Source of the DNA: an uncultured Collinsella sp.
GTDB lineage: Bacteria; Actinomycetota; Coriobacteriia; Coriobacteriales; Coriobacteriaceae
Assembly (NCBI GenBank): GCA_900545075.1
Contig: UQXT01000046.1
Span: 1 to 16,902, forward strand
DNA: 16,902 bases
Direction of reading: 5' to 3'
The notes beneath the pieces are model-generated. The model was not told where the DNA came from, did not search any database, and saw nothing but the letters and a program-made list of their open reading frames with translations. Position 1 is the stretch's first letter. Every line of letters starts with the position of its first letter. A program made the position numbers and the translations under genes. Positions 6,979-14,935 of this stretch are shown one piece after another.

Positions 6979-7866
6979 TTACCAGCTCAGCAGCTCGTAA
7001 CCACCCTCGGTCACCACGAGCTGTACCTCGCATTGCGCCGAATCGCTACCGTCCTTGGTGCGCACGCACCAGCCGTCGCCCTTGCTAATCTTAATGTCGG
7101 GCGCTCCGGCGTTGACCATGGGCTCGATGGTAAAGACCATGCCCGGAGCCATGATGGTGTCCACATCGGGCGCCTCGGTGGTAAAGCCCACAAACGGGTC
7201 CTCATGGAACTCCTTGCCGATGCCGTGTCCGCCGTACTCGCGCACCACGCTAAAGCCGGCGTCCTCGACGGTCTTTTGCACGGCCTCGGCCATAACGGAC
7301 AGCGGCAGCCATGGCTTGACGGCCGCCAGGCCCGCCTCCACGCTGGCGCGGGTGACGTCGACCAGGCGCTGGCGCTCGGCAGAGACCTCGCCGATGCAGA
7401 ACATGCGGCTCGAATCACTAAAGTAGCCGTCCAAGATCGTGGAACAGTCGACGTTGATGATATCGCCCTCGTGCAACACGTCCGCATCGCAGGGGATACC
7501 GTGGCAGACCACATCGTTGATCGAAGTGCACACACTCTTGGGATAGCCCTCGTAGTTGAGGTCGGCCGGCGTGCCACCGTGCTCGACGGTGTAGTCGTAG
7601 ATCATCCGGTCGATCTGGTTGGTGGTCATGCCCGCGGAGATATGCTCGCCCACATAATCGAGCACGCCCACGTTGATGGCTGCCGAGCGCTTGATGCCCT
7701 CGATATCGGCGGGCGTCTTGTAGAGCGTGCGGGGCAGAACCTCCCAGCCCTCTTCCCACAAGCGCTCGAGGCGCTCATCAAAGGCGCTATGGCATTTTTT
7801 GTATTTCTTACCGCTGCCGCACCAGCAGGCGTCGTTGCGGCCGGGTACGGGTCCGTTGTCAAACAT
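6979..7866 (-). CDS. map: Type I methionine aminopeptidase with N-terminal SEC-C motif, 295 aa
   Basis: It removes the initiator methionine from nascent proteins. Residues 8-26 form a SEC-C zinc motif (PGRNDACWCGSGKKYKKCH), the small metal-binding element also found at the C-terminus of SecA, which may help ribosome or chaperone contact. The M24 catalytic domain follows, with the expected metal ligands Asp140, Asp151, His214, Glu248 and Glu280, plus His122 and His221 around the active site. It is longer than plain bacterial enzymes (about 250-265 aa) because of the N-terminal extension. ATG follows AAAGGAAG at about 6 bases. The gene has its own terminator at 6921-6969 and probably its own promoter, so it is likely monocistronic. 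Confidence 0.95.
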   Translation of the reverse strand: MFDNGPVPGRNDACWCGSGKKYKKCHSAFDERLERLWEEGWEVLPRTLYKTPADIEGIKRSAAINVGVLDYVGEHISAGMTTNQIDRMIYDYTVEHGGTPADLNYEGYPKSVCTSINDVVCHGIPCDADVLHEGDIINVDCSTILDGYFSDSSRMFCIGEVSAERQRLVDVTRASVEAGLAAVKPWLPLSVMAEAVQKTVEDAGFSVVREYGGHGIGKEFHEDPFVGFTTEAPDVDTIMAPGMVFTIEPMVNAGAPDIKISKGDGWCVRTKDGSDSAQCEVQLVVTEGGYELLSW

Positions 7867-7891
7867 GGCTAACTTCCTTTCATCCGCAGCT

Positions 7892-7897
7892 AGTATA
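7892..7897 (-). promoter_or_regulatory. Candidate -10 box of map
   Basis: TATACT on the minus strand lies 25 bases before the map start codon, leaving a leader of about 18-20 bases that includes the ribosome binding site. No good -35 hexamer is seen. An inverted repeat (7924-7980) lies just upstream. Confidence 0.4.
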
Positions 7898-7923
7898 GCC
7901 CACCCACGCGTCCATAAAAGTTT

Positions 7924-7980
7924 CGGTGATATAGTTCCTATTTAAGCGTTTTAACAGCATAAATAGGAACTATATCACCG
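7924..7980. repeat. Perfect 21-bp inverted repeat, AT-rich
   Basis: CGGTGATATAGTTCCTATTTA (7924-7944, 21 bases, key core GATATAGTTCCTATTT) is exactly repeated in reverse complement at 7960-7980 around a 15-base loop. It lies after the radical SAM stop and upstream of map, both on the minus strand, in AT-rich sequence unlike its surroundings. There is no T run directly after either end, so it does not look like a standard terminator. A protein-binding palindrome or a small repeat element is possible. Confidence 0.85.
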
Positions 7981-8026
7981 CAACTGATGGAGCGGGATGG
8001 CTGACACTAGCTGCTGCGTGGTTTTG

Positions 8027-8803
8027 CTAGTAGCTCACTTGGCAGGGAATGCCGAGGGCGCGCACGCGTGCAGCGATCGTGTCGAGCGCCTCGGGCGCTG
8101 CTTTGGCAAGGCCGGCGACCGGTGTCTCGCGCGCTACCGTGTAGATGGTTGCTTCTTGTGGGCGAATGCGCTCAAGCGCCGCGAGCCAGGGGGCAACGTA
8201 CTCCTCGCTAGTGTTATCGAGGGGCTTGCCCCGATACTCGCCGGTCAAAAAGATCGTCTGGATAATGACATGACCGTTAAAGCTCGCGAACGTCTCGATC
8301 TGGTGCTCTACATCGTAGGGGCCAACGGGCTGGTCGAGCAGCTGGATAAATGTCGGATCGACCGTATCGAGCTTGAGGATGTTGTCATCGACCATCATGA
8401 GCGCATCGTGCACCTGGGGACGGTCGGCGCGCGTGCCGTTGGAAAGCACGGCAATCTTGGTGTTTGGGGCCAGCTGATCGCGAAGCGCGACAGCACCGGC
8501 GATGGCCTGCGGAAACTCCGGTGCGGCGGTGGGTTCGCCGTTGCCGGCAAACGTGATTACATCGGGGAGCTCGCCCTCGGCTGCCATCTCGCGCAGCTTT
8601 GCCTCGAGCGCGTCGAGTACCACGGCAGCTGTGTTGTACGGCTCATGGCAGGGGCGCTCGGCGTTGAGGCCGTTTTCGCAGTAAATGCAGTCGAACGTGC
8701 AGATTTTGCCGCTGGCCGGCATCATGTTGACGCCGAGCGAGAGGCCAAGGCGACGGCTGCGAACGGGCCCAAAGATGGGGCTGGCATTCAAAAACGTAGA
8801 CAT
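8027..8803 (-). CDS. Radical SAM protein, COG0731-like, 258 aa
   Basis: The [4Fe-4S]/S-adenosylmethionine site is CTFDCIYC (residues 35-42), a CX3CX2C motif, after a typical GPVRSRRLGLSLG leader. FAGNGEPTAAPEF and VLSNGT match the SAM-binding strands of the fold. The family (Fe-S oxidoreductases related to archaeal Tyw1) is widespread in anaerobes, and the bacterial reaction is not established, so I give no substrate. The open frame runs on upstream to 9397, but that part overlaps the divergent hydrolase gene and has no family character. GAGGAG at 8813-8818 is 9 bases before the ATG at 8803 and only 3 before an alternative ATG at 8809, so I chose 8803. Confidence 0.88.
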   Translation of the reverse strand: MSTFLNASPIFGPVRSRRLGLSLGVNMMPASGKICTFDCIYCENGLNAERPCHEPYNTAAVVLDALEAKLREMAAEGELPDVITFAGNGEPTAAPEFPQAIAGAVALRDQLAPNTKIAVLSNGTRADRPQVHDALMMVDDNILKLDTVDPTFIQLLDQPVGPYDVEHQIETFASFNGHVIIQTIFLTGEYRGKPLDNTSEEYVAPWLAALERIRPQEATIYTVARETPVAGLAKAAPEALDTIAARVRALGIPCQVSY

Positions 8804-8812
8804 AGGCATATG

Positions 8813-8818
8813 CTCCTC
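8813..8818 (-). promoter_or_regulatory. Ribosome binding site deciding the radical SAM start
   Basis: GAGGAG on the minus strand. Spacing to the ATG at 8801-8803 is 9 bases, and to that at 8807-8809 only 3, favouring the inner start. Confidence 0.6.
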
Positions 8819-9028
8819 AAGACAATTGTGCCTAAGCATAGCATCGGCTCCAAAACAAGGTGCGGGCTCTTGCTTTGCAAGTTTCGTTTTTTCGCGTCGC
8901 CCATTATGCCGTGCCATGAAAAGCCTTGGGTCGGGTACAGTTAATCTGTTAACAAGGCGTAAGGCAATGCGGGTCCATCCAACCGTACTGACGTGCAACT
9001 GGATGGGCGTTGATGATGGGGGCACAAC

Positions 9029-9826
9029 ATGGATTTTACGGTCGAGAATGCGGGCACCACGATTGCCTGTCGCGAATATGCCGGCCCGGATGTGTCGCCT
9101 GATTCTCCTGCCTTGGTGTGCGTGCACGGCGCTTGTGTCGACGGCACATTTTTCGACGGCATCGCTTGTGAGCTCAGTCGTAATTACCGCGTAATTGCCT
9201 ACGACCGCCGCGGCTGTGGTGGCAGCAGCGATGCGGCAGACGGCAGCTATGATCTTGCCGCTCAGGCCGCCGATCTGCGAGCCGTGATCGAGCGCGTTGG
9301 CGCTCCGACAAATGTGCTTGCGCACAGCGCCGGCACGTTGGTGGCGCTGGAGCTTCTTCGCACCGAACCCCATCTCGTCGCCCGTGCGATTCTGCATGAG
9401 CCGGCCGTGTCGGCCGAAGGCGTCGGCATGGGTGCAGCTCCGGTTTTGCTCGATATGATTGCGGCTGGAAAGGTTTCAAGGGCGCTCCGGCTTTTCTTGG
9501 GAGCCCTCGGCGACTTGGACCCCGAGGCTCCTGGGACGACCGAAGCGGAAGTCAAACATGCCCTGCGCAATGGTCGTTGCTTCATGGCCAATGAATACGG
9601 GATTACTATGACCTGCGTTCCCGATTGGGATAGCGTTCGTGCGTCAAAAACGGTGGCCGCCGTGCTCCTGGGTAAGCTCTCGATTGGCACGCCCCGCGAG
9701 GCGGGCACGAGGATGACGGCTGAGCTTTTGGACTGTCCACTCGTAATGGTTCCCGGCGCGCACAACGGCCTGCGTGATCGCCCGGCAGCGGCTGCCCAGA
9801 CTGTCCGTGGCATCCTGGGGCTCTAG
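9029..9826 (+). CDS. Alpha/beta hydrolase, 265 aa
   Basis: A cytoplasmic serine hydrolase of the alpha/beta fold with unknown substrate. VCVHGACVDG (30-39) supplies the oxyanion-hole loop, YDRRGCGGS (58-66) is the family strand-4 motif, and LAHSAGT (97-103) is the nucleophile elbow with Ser100. Here the first Gly of GxSxG is Ala, a tolerated variant. PGAHNGLRDR (242-251) supplies the likely catalytic His245. The third, acidic residue is not obvious. The start is preceded by a G-rich stretch (GGGGG) rather than a clean Shine-Dalgarno. It is divergent from the radical SAM gene. The next gene downstream, on the same strand, is 211 bases away, so it is probably separate. Confidence 0.85.
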   Translation: MDFTVENAGTTIACREYAGPDVSPDSPALVCVHGACVDGTFFDGIACELSRNYRVIAYDRRGCGGSSDAADGSYDLAAQAADLRAVIERVGAPTNVLAHSAGTLVALELLRTEPHLVARAILHEPAVSAEGVGMGAAPVLLDMIAAGKVSRALRLFLGALGDLDPEAPGTTEAEVKHALRNGRCFMANEYGITMTCVPDWDSVRASKTVAAVLLGKLSIGTPREAGTRMTAELLDCPLVMVPGAHNGLRDRPAAAAQTVRGILGL

Positions 9827-10037
9827 CAGCCGTAAAAATCAAAACAGCCTTCACCCGCAAACGTTTCGGCCGTGTTAACAAAGGCGCTCAAAACCTCACG
9901 TCTGCGGCTTCAATCGCGCCGTCTGCCAACTCATAAAAATGTAACAGCATTCACGTGCTTACCTGCATCGGCAAGGTGTTACCCTTGTAGCATTTGGAAC
10001 CCACCGCTACCATGCGAAACTATCGAAAGGGCCCCAT

Positions 10038-11918
10038 ATGCTCAATAATCACGAGGTCAATCTAACCGACGAGGAGGCTGCCGCCGAGGTTGCCCGTGTC
10101 GCGAAGACCTACCCCGTGGTACGTTTGCTGTCGGCCGATCAGATTAAGAGCGAGCCTAACTGCCTGCTCGCCGGCGATCGCTGCCCTTGCCTGCGTCAGT
10201 CGAGTCTTGAGGCCTTGGCAGACTCCGATGAGGTGTCGGAGCAACTGCTCAACGATGGTGTTGAGTACCGCGCCCGTCTGCGCCCTCTGAAGGTCGAGGG
10301 CGAGGCTCACGTCCTGCTGATGGTGCGTCCGATCGATGAACAAGAGACTGCAGAAGAGGACCTTGTCTACACCGACGTGCTGACGAGTGTGCGCAATCGC
10401 CGATATTACGAGGAAAAGCTCCGCAACGCCCGCATGAATGCCGGCGTTGCGGTGATCGACCTTGATGATTTTAGGGTCTTCAACGATACGTGTGGCCGTC
10501 ATGCCGGCGACCTTGCGCTCGGTGCTGTGGCGACGGCCATACGCAGCGGAATTCGTTCGACTGACGAGCTCGTACGCTATGGCTGCGACAAGTTTGTGGT
10601 CGTCATGCCCAATATTCCCTCCGATGACTTCACCCGTCGCCTGCATCAGGTGTCCGATGCCGTTCGTTCCACGATTGTTCCGGGCCATGAGTACGTGAGC
10701 TTGACAGCATGTGTTGGTGGCGTTCGCATTCATGGCGAGACGGTCGATGAGGGCGTTGGCCGCGCTGTCCAGTTATTGAGCCGCGCTAAGGCAAAAGCCG
10801 GTACGGTCGTGACCGATGCCGATTCCATCGAAGCCCTCCAAAGCGAAAAGCCTTTGGTGCTTATTGTTGATGACTCCGAGATGAACCGAGCCATTCTCAA
10901 CGAGATGCTCAAGGACGAGTATTGCATCCTGGAGGCCGACAACGGTCGTACGGCGCTCGATATGGTCGACCGCTATGGCGATGAGTTGTCGCTCGTGCTG
11001 CTGGACATTGTCATGCCGGGCGTGAGCGGCTTTGAGGTGCTGGCCGATCTGTCGCGCCGATCGGTTGTTGACAATCTGCCTGTCATCATGATTTCGAGCG
11101 AAGAATCCGACGATGTGGTTCTGCGTGCATACGAGCTGGGCGCCTCGGACTATATCAGCCGCCCGTTTGACGCCCGTGTCGTGCGCCGTCGTGTAAGCAA
11201 CACTATCCGTCTGTACGCCAAACAGCGCCGCCTGACGAGCCTGCTGTCCCAGCAGTACAACGAGCGCGTCAAGAACAGTCGCATGCTCATCGACATCATG
11301 GCCGGTGTCATGGAACTTCGCAATGGCGAGAGCGGCAGGCACGTTACGAATATCGAAAAGCTGACCGAGCTGCTGCTTGGCTGTCTGGTCCAGCGTAGCG
11401 ACATCATTTCCCTCGACAACGAGGAACGCTCCACGATTGCCCTGGCTTCGGCGCTGCACGATATCGGCAAGATGGCGATTGACGATGCGATTCTCAACAA
11501 ACCCGGACGCCTTACGTCCGAGGAGTTCGAGATTATGAAGACGCATACCACGATGGGCGCCGACATGTTGCTTGAGCTGGGCCGACATCACGTCGGCAAT
11601 GCGCTTATGGAATATGCGTACCAGATTGCGCGTTGGCACCACGAGCGCTGGGACGGCAAGGGCTATCCCGATGGCCTTAAGGGCAACCAGATTCCCATCG
11701 CCGCACAGGTGGTTTCGGTGGCTGACGTGTACGATGCGTTGACGAGCGTGCGTGTGTACAAGGACGCTATCCCGCACAAGGAGGCTATCCAGATGATCCT
11801 GGACGGTAAGTGCGGCACCTTTAACCCGCTGTTGCTCGACTGTCTGCTCGAGGTGCAAGACCGTATTGCCGAGACGTTGGCACGCCCCGCCGACGTTGTC
11901 GCGTTTCCTACGATTTAG
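10038..11918 (+). CDS. Response regulator with degenerate GGDEF, receiver and HD-GYP domains, 626 aa
   Basis: Residues 1-110 are a poorly defined sensory region. Residues 111-260 are a GGDEF fold (SVRNRRYY, DLDDFRVFND) in which the signature reads RYGCDKF, replacing the catalytic Glu by Lys, so cyclase activity is unlikely. Residues 271-395 are a receiver domain with acidic pair Asp278/Asp279 and phospho-acceptor Asp323. Its switch residue is Ser353, and the usual KPF is RPF (Arg375). Residues 410-615 are an HD-GYP phosphodiesterase with HDIGK (474-478), His503 and HHERWDGKGYP (534-544) intact. The likely reaction is cyclic-di-GMP hydrolysis to GMP, gated by phosphorylation. No membrane segment is seen. 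ATG follows AAAGGG at 7 bases. An HPt gene follows 23 bases downstream, supporting a phosphorelay; no histidine kinase is in the window. Confidence 0.9.
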   Translation: MLNNHEVNLTDEEAAAEVARVAKTYPVVRLLSADQIKSEPNCLLAGDRCPCLRQSSLEALADSDEVSEQLLNDGVEYRARLRPLKVEGEAHVLLMVRPIDEQETAEEDLVYTDVLTSVRNRRYYEEKLRNARMNAGVAVIDLDDFRVFNDTCGRHAGDLALGAVATAIRSGIRSTDELVRYGCDKFVVVMPNIPSDDFTRRLHQVSDAVRSTIVPGHEYVSLTACVGGVRIHGETVDEGVGRAVQLLSRAKAKAGTVVTDADSIEALQSEKPLVLIVDDSEMNRAILNEMLKDEYCILEADNGRTALDMVDRYGDELSLVLLDIVMPGVSGFEVLADLSRRSVVDNLPVIMISSEESDDVVLRAYELGASDYISRPFDARVVRRRVSNTIRLYAKQRRLTSLLSQQYNERVKNSRMLIDIMAGVMELRNGESGRHVTNIEKLTELLLGCLVQRSDIISLDNEERSTIALASALHDIGKMAIDDAILNKPGRLTSEEFEIMKTHTTMGADMLLELGRHHVGNALMEYAYQIARWHHERWDGKGYPDGLKGNQIPIAAQVVSVADVYDALTSVRVYKDAIPHKEAIQMILDGKCGTFNPLLLDCLLEVQDRIAETLARPADVVAFPTI

Positions 11919-11941
11919 TTTGACCAAAGGAGTTTTAATCC

Positions 11942-12298
11942 ATGATTTCCATGCGTGAGGCGTATGAGAAGATCGGCGCCAATTATGATGACGCGTGCGC
12001 TCGGCTGATGGGCGAGGAAATGCTTGCCCGCTTTGCCCTCAAGTTTTTGGATGACGAGAGTATGGACAAGCTGGAGGCCGCCATGGCGGCGGGAGACGCC
12101 GAAGGTGCGTTTATGGCAGCGCACACGCTCAAGGGCGTGAGCCAGAACCTGGGATTCGATAATCTGTACGAGCCGGCGGTCGTGGTGACCGAGGCGCTGC
12201 GCGGCGCCGATACCGTTGACGGCGCTCGCGAGGGAATGCATGCGCTGCAGCAGCAATATGCGGCAACGATGTCGGCCCTGCGCGAGGCGGCTGAATAA
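11942..12298 (+). CDS. HPt domain protein, 118 aa
   Basis: A small all-helical histidine phosphotransfer protein. AAHTLKGVSQNLGF contains the HxLKG site, the His being the phosphate carrier, followed by the conserved Gly-Phe. The length is that of a single stand-alone HPt domain with no kinase or receiver attached. The ATG follows AAAGGAG at 9 bases, and the gene starts 23 bases after the HD-GYP regulator stop, so the two are almost surely co-transcribed. It probably passes phosphate to or from the receiver domain of its neighbour. A hairpin terminator follows at 12342-12382. Confidence 0.9.
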   Translation: MISMREAYEKIGANYDDACARLMGEEMLARFALKFLDDESMDKLEAAMAAGDAEGAFMAAHTLKGVSQNLGFDNLYEPAVVVTEALRGADTVDGAREGMHALQQQYAATMSALREAAE

Positions 12299-12341
12299 GA
12301 GCTTGCGAGCCTTGGGCTGTGTGCCTGCCGCGTATAGGCAA

Positions 12342-12382
12342 AAGGGCGCCCCGTCGGACCATGTGGCCGGCGGGGCGCCCTT
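12342..12382. terminator. Bidirectional terminator between convergent genes
   Basis: AAGGGCGCCCCG (12342-12353) is perfectly complementary to CGGGGCGCCCTT (12371-12382). On the minus strand TTTTGCC follows, serving the amidotransferase gene. On the plus strand the tail TTATCTGTT is weaker but serves the HPt gene. Confidence 0.85.
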
Positions 12383-12403
12383 ATCTGTTATGCGGTTCGC
12401 GAA

Positions 12404-13213
12404 CTAGCGGGTTTGCTTTACCTTGGCAGCAGCCTCGACAAACGACTTCCACAGGTTAAAGTCGGTCTCGAGCGTCTTCCACGTGTACTCAGGGTGCCAT
12501 TGTACGCCCAGGCAGAACGGCTGGCCTTCGACTTCGATGCACTCGGGAACGCCGTCGGTTGCTTTGGCGACCAAGCGTGTGCTTTTACCCAGACGGTCGA
12601 CGCAGCAGTGGTGTGCGGAGTTGGTCTGGATCAGCCTGTGCCCGCCAAGCGCGCGCTCCAGCAACGAGCCCGGCACGACCTCGACGGGATGCACGGGGTC
12701 GTTGAGCACGTGGGTATGGCGCCACTGCGTGCGGCCCTCGCGAGCGCCCAGGCTCGGCACGTCCATGCACAGGGTGCCGCCAGTGGCGACATTGAGCAAC
12801 TGCGTGCCGCGGCAGGTGGTAAAGAGCGGCTTTTTGGCGCGGAGCACCTCGCCGACCAGCTTAAACTCAAAGCTATCGCGGATCTCGCAGCAGAGGGTGG
12901 GGTCGTAGGGGCGCTCGTCGCCCCAGCGCTTGGGGTTGACGTCCGGGCCGCCGGGAATAGCGATGCCGTCGGCGATATCGACGTAATGACGGATAACCTC
13001 AATGTCCTCGGTGATAGACATCTGCAGCGGCAGGCCGCCGGCGGCAAGAATGGCATCGACAAAGACACTTGCGATTTCCTCGTTGGGGGAGAGCGTCTCG
13101 CTCAAATAGGGTTTCGCTTCTTCCCAGCGTGGTGCGACCAGGATGAGCGGACGGTCGGCGGGATCGACGTCGACGTGCGGAGTGTAGGACGATGAGGTGC
13201 GGGTTCCGATCAT
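12404..13213 (-). CDS. Gamma-glutamyl-gamma-aminobutyrate hydrolase-like protein (peptidase C26), 269 aa
   Basis: A class I glutamine-amidotransferase-fold hydrolase related to PuuD, which splits gamma-glutamyl bonds in the cytoplasm. IPGGPDVNPKRWGDE (86-100) and TTCRGTQLLNVATGGTL (132-148) carry the oxyanion region and the nucleophile Cys134. NSAHH (198-202) and VQWHPE (237-242) supply the His240-Glu242 part of the triad. The true substrate could be gamma-glutamyl-GABA or another gamma-glutamyl compound. It is the last gene of the amino acid ABC operon, 87 bases after the ATPase gene, across a hairpin at 13255-13290. No good ribosome binding site precedes the ATG, so the start is less certain than the identity. 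Confidence 0.87.
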   Translation of the reverse strand: MIGTRTSSSYTPHVDVDPADRPLILVAPRWEEAKPYLSETLSPNEEIASVFVDAILAAGGLPLQMSITEDIEVIRHYVDIADGIAIPGGPDVNPKRWGDERPYDPTLCCEIRDSFEFKLVGEVLRAKKPLFTTCRGTQLLNVATGGTLCMDVPSLGAREGRTQWRHTHVLNDPVHPVEVVPGSLLERALGGHRLIQTNSAHHCCVDRLGKSTRLVAKATDGVPECIEVEGQPFCLGVQWHPEYTWKTLETDFNLWKSFVEAAAKVKQTR

Positions 13214-13254
13214 GGGCGTAGCTTTCGAATCCGGGTGGACATGGCACAGGGGTG

Positions 13255-13290
13255 ACGCGGGGCAAACGTTACTGATGAATTTGCCCGCGT
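13255..13290 (-). promoter_or_regulatory. Intercistronic hairpin between ATPase and hydrolase genes
   Basis: ACGCGGGGCAAA (13255-13266) pairs with TTTGCCCGCGT (13280-13290) with a one-base bulge and a 13-base loop. There is no T run after it, so mRNA processing or partial attenuation is more likely than full termination. Confidence 0.5.
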
Positions 13291-13300
13291 GGCAATTGGG

Positions 13301-14065
13301 TTAGTGACCCTTGATGGAGTTGAGGAAGTCCTGGGCGCGCTTGGTTTGGGGGCGGTCGAAGAACTCGTCAGGCGTGCCGGTTTCCACGATCTGGCCGTCG
13401 GCCATAAACACGACGCGGTCGGCCACGCGGCGGGCAAAGTTCATCTCGTGCGTGATGACGATCATCGTCATGCCCTGCTGGGCCAGACGGACCATGACCT
13501 CGAGCACCTCGTTGATCATTTCGGGATCGAGGGCGCTCGTGGGCTCGTCGAAGAGCATGGCCTTGGGCTGCATGGCAAGCGAGCGAGCGATGGCTACGCG
13601 CTGCTGCTGGCCGCCTGAGAGCTGTGCGGGTACCTTATCGGCCTGTTCGGCCACGCCCACGCGGCTCAGCAGGTCCATGGCGCGCTCACGAGCCTCCTCC
13701 TTGGACACGCCCAGTACATCGACCGGCCCCAGCATGACGTTCTGCAGCACCGTCATATGTGCAAACAGGTTGAACTGTTGAAATACCATGCCCAGCTCGG
13801 CGCGCATGCGGGCAAGGTCTTTGCCTTCCTGCGGAAGCGGCTGACCTTCGATGAGGATCTCGCCCGAGTCGATGGTCTCCAAGCGGTTGATGGTGCGGCA
13901 CATGGTCGACTTGCCCGAGCCCGAGGGCCCGATCACGACGACGACCTCGCCGCGGTCGACCGAGAGATTGATGTCGTTGAGGACATGTAGATCGCCATAG
14001 TGCTTATCGACGTGTCTGAGCTCGATCAGCGGCTGATTGCCGGTTGAAGAGGTGCTCTGTGCCAT
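13301..14065 (-). CDS. Polar amino acid ABC transporter ATP-binding protein, 254 aa
   Basis: The ATPase subunit of an amino acid importer of the GlnQ/GluA type. Walker A GPSGSGKST is at 46-54, the Q-loop Gln at 96 within GMVFQQFNLF, the signature LSGGQQQR at 149-156, Walker B AMLFDEPTSALDPE at 169-182, and the switch His in ITHEM at 206. Length and motif wording are typical of polar amino acid ATPases. ATG follows AAGGAG at 9 bases. It lies 36 bases downstream of the second permease gene in the same operon, and it should bind the EAA loops of both permeases. Confidence 0.95.
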   Translation of the reverse strand: MAQSTSSTGNQPLIELRHVDKHYGDLHVLNDINLSVDRGEVVVVIGPSGSGKSTMCRTINRLETIDSGEILIEGQPLPQEGKDLARMRAELGMVFQQFNLFAHMTVLQNVMLGPVDVLGVSKEEARERAMDLLSRVGVAEQADKVPAQLSGGQQQRVAIARSLAMQPKAMLFDEPTSALDPEMINEVLEVMVRLAQQGMTMIVITHEMNFARRVADRVVFMADGQIVETGTPDEFFDRPQTKRAQDFLNSIKGH

Positions 14066-14101
14066 GGTGCTCGGCTCCTTATGATTCGAAATGGTAAAGC
14101 G

Positions 14102-14935
14102 TTAGCGGATGATGGTCGCACCGGTCTTGTGCGAAACGTAGACAGCGGCCTTGTTGATCGCGACGTTGATGAGGATGTAGATGACTGCGATCACCAGGTA
14201 GACCGACACGAGGGCATCGTAGTTGGTAATGAGCACGCGGGCGTTTTGCATGAGGTCGGGGTAGCTCACCACGTAGGCGACGGTGGTGTCTTTGACTACG
14301 ACCACAAGCTGCGAAATCAAGGACGGAATGATAAACCGAATAGCCTGCGGCAACACGATTTTAAAGGTGATTTTAGCCTTGGAGAGACCGAGTGCCTGGG
14401 CCGCCTCGACCTGGCCGCGCGGCACGGCGTTGACACCGGCGCGGAAGATCTCGGCCAGCACGCCGGCGGCAGCGAGCGCGACGGGAAGCGTGAGCATCCA
14501 AAACGACGGCAGCGAGATCTTGTACTGGGGCAGCACCAAAAAGAAGAAGTAGATGAACAGCAGGCTCGGCACACCGCGGAAGAAATCGGTGAGCACGCGG
14601 CAGACCAGCTGCAGCGGCTTGATGCCGCTGGTGCGGCCGAGCATAAGGGCTAAGCCCAGTACCAGCGCAATGACGCCGGCGGTGAGTGCGACTTTAACGG
14701 TGCCCTCAAAGCCGGCAAGCAGGAACTTCCAGGTGGTGAGGTGCGTAAAGAAATACCAATAGTGGACCGAAAGCTGGCCGGTCACATAAAAGCGCTGCAG
14801 TACCAGGGCGACGAGCGCGGCGACGGCAACAAGCGAGATGGCGGTGCCGATGCGAATCTTGGCGCGCATCTTGGGGCCGGGAGCCTCGTAGAGCGCATCG
14901 CGCATGGTGAGTGCAGGGGAGGAATGCTTGCTCAT
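14102..14935 (-). CDS. Amino acid ABC transporter permease, 277 aa
   Basis: A membrane subunit of the HisM/GlnP family. A longer N-terminus (about 30 residues before the first helix) and an extra first membrane segment recall actinobacterial GluD. The family motif FRGVPSLLFIYFFF is in the middle, and the EAA loop is GQVEAAQALGLSKAKITFKI, which docks on the ATPase. About six hydrophobic segments are visible. The ATGA overlap with the upstream permease gene (14932-14935) points to coupled translation and to a heterodimeric channel with that protein. Confidence 0.92.
   Translation of the reverse strand: MSKHSSPALTMRDALYEAPGPKMRAKIRIGTAISLVAVAALVALVLQRFYVTGQLSVHYWYFFTHLTTWKFLLAGFEGTVKVALTAGVIALVLGLALMLGRTSGIKPLQLVCRVLTDFFRGVPSLLFIYFFFLVLPQYKISLPSFWMLTLPVALAAAGVLAEIFRAGVNAVPRGQVEAAQALGLSKAKITFKIVLPQAIRFIIPSLISQLVVVVKDTTVAYVVSYPDLMQNARVLITNYDALVSVYLVIAVIYILINVAINKAAVYVSHKTGATIIR

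Noticed and set aside
8804..9397. Upstream extension of the radical SAM frame
   Set aside because: It overlaps the divergent hydrolase gene, has no family-like sequence, and a ribosome binding site supports the inner start.
10458..10600. Active diguanylate cyclase
   Set aside because: GGDEF reads GCDKF, so the catalytic glutamate is missing.
10773..11927. 384-codon minus-strand open frame
   Set aside because: Antisense to the receiver and HD-GYP domains.
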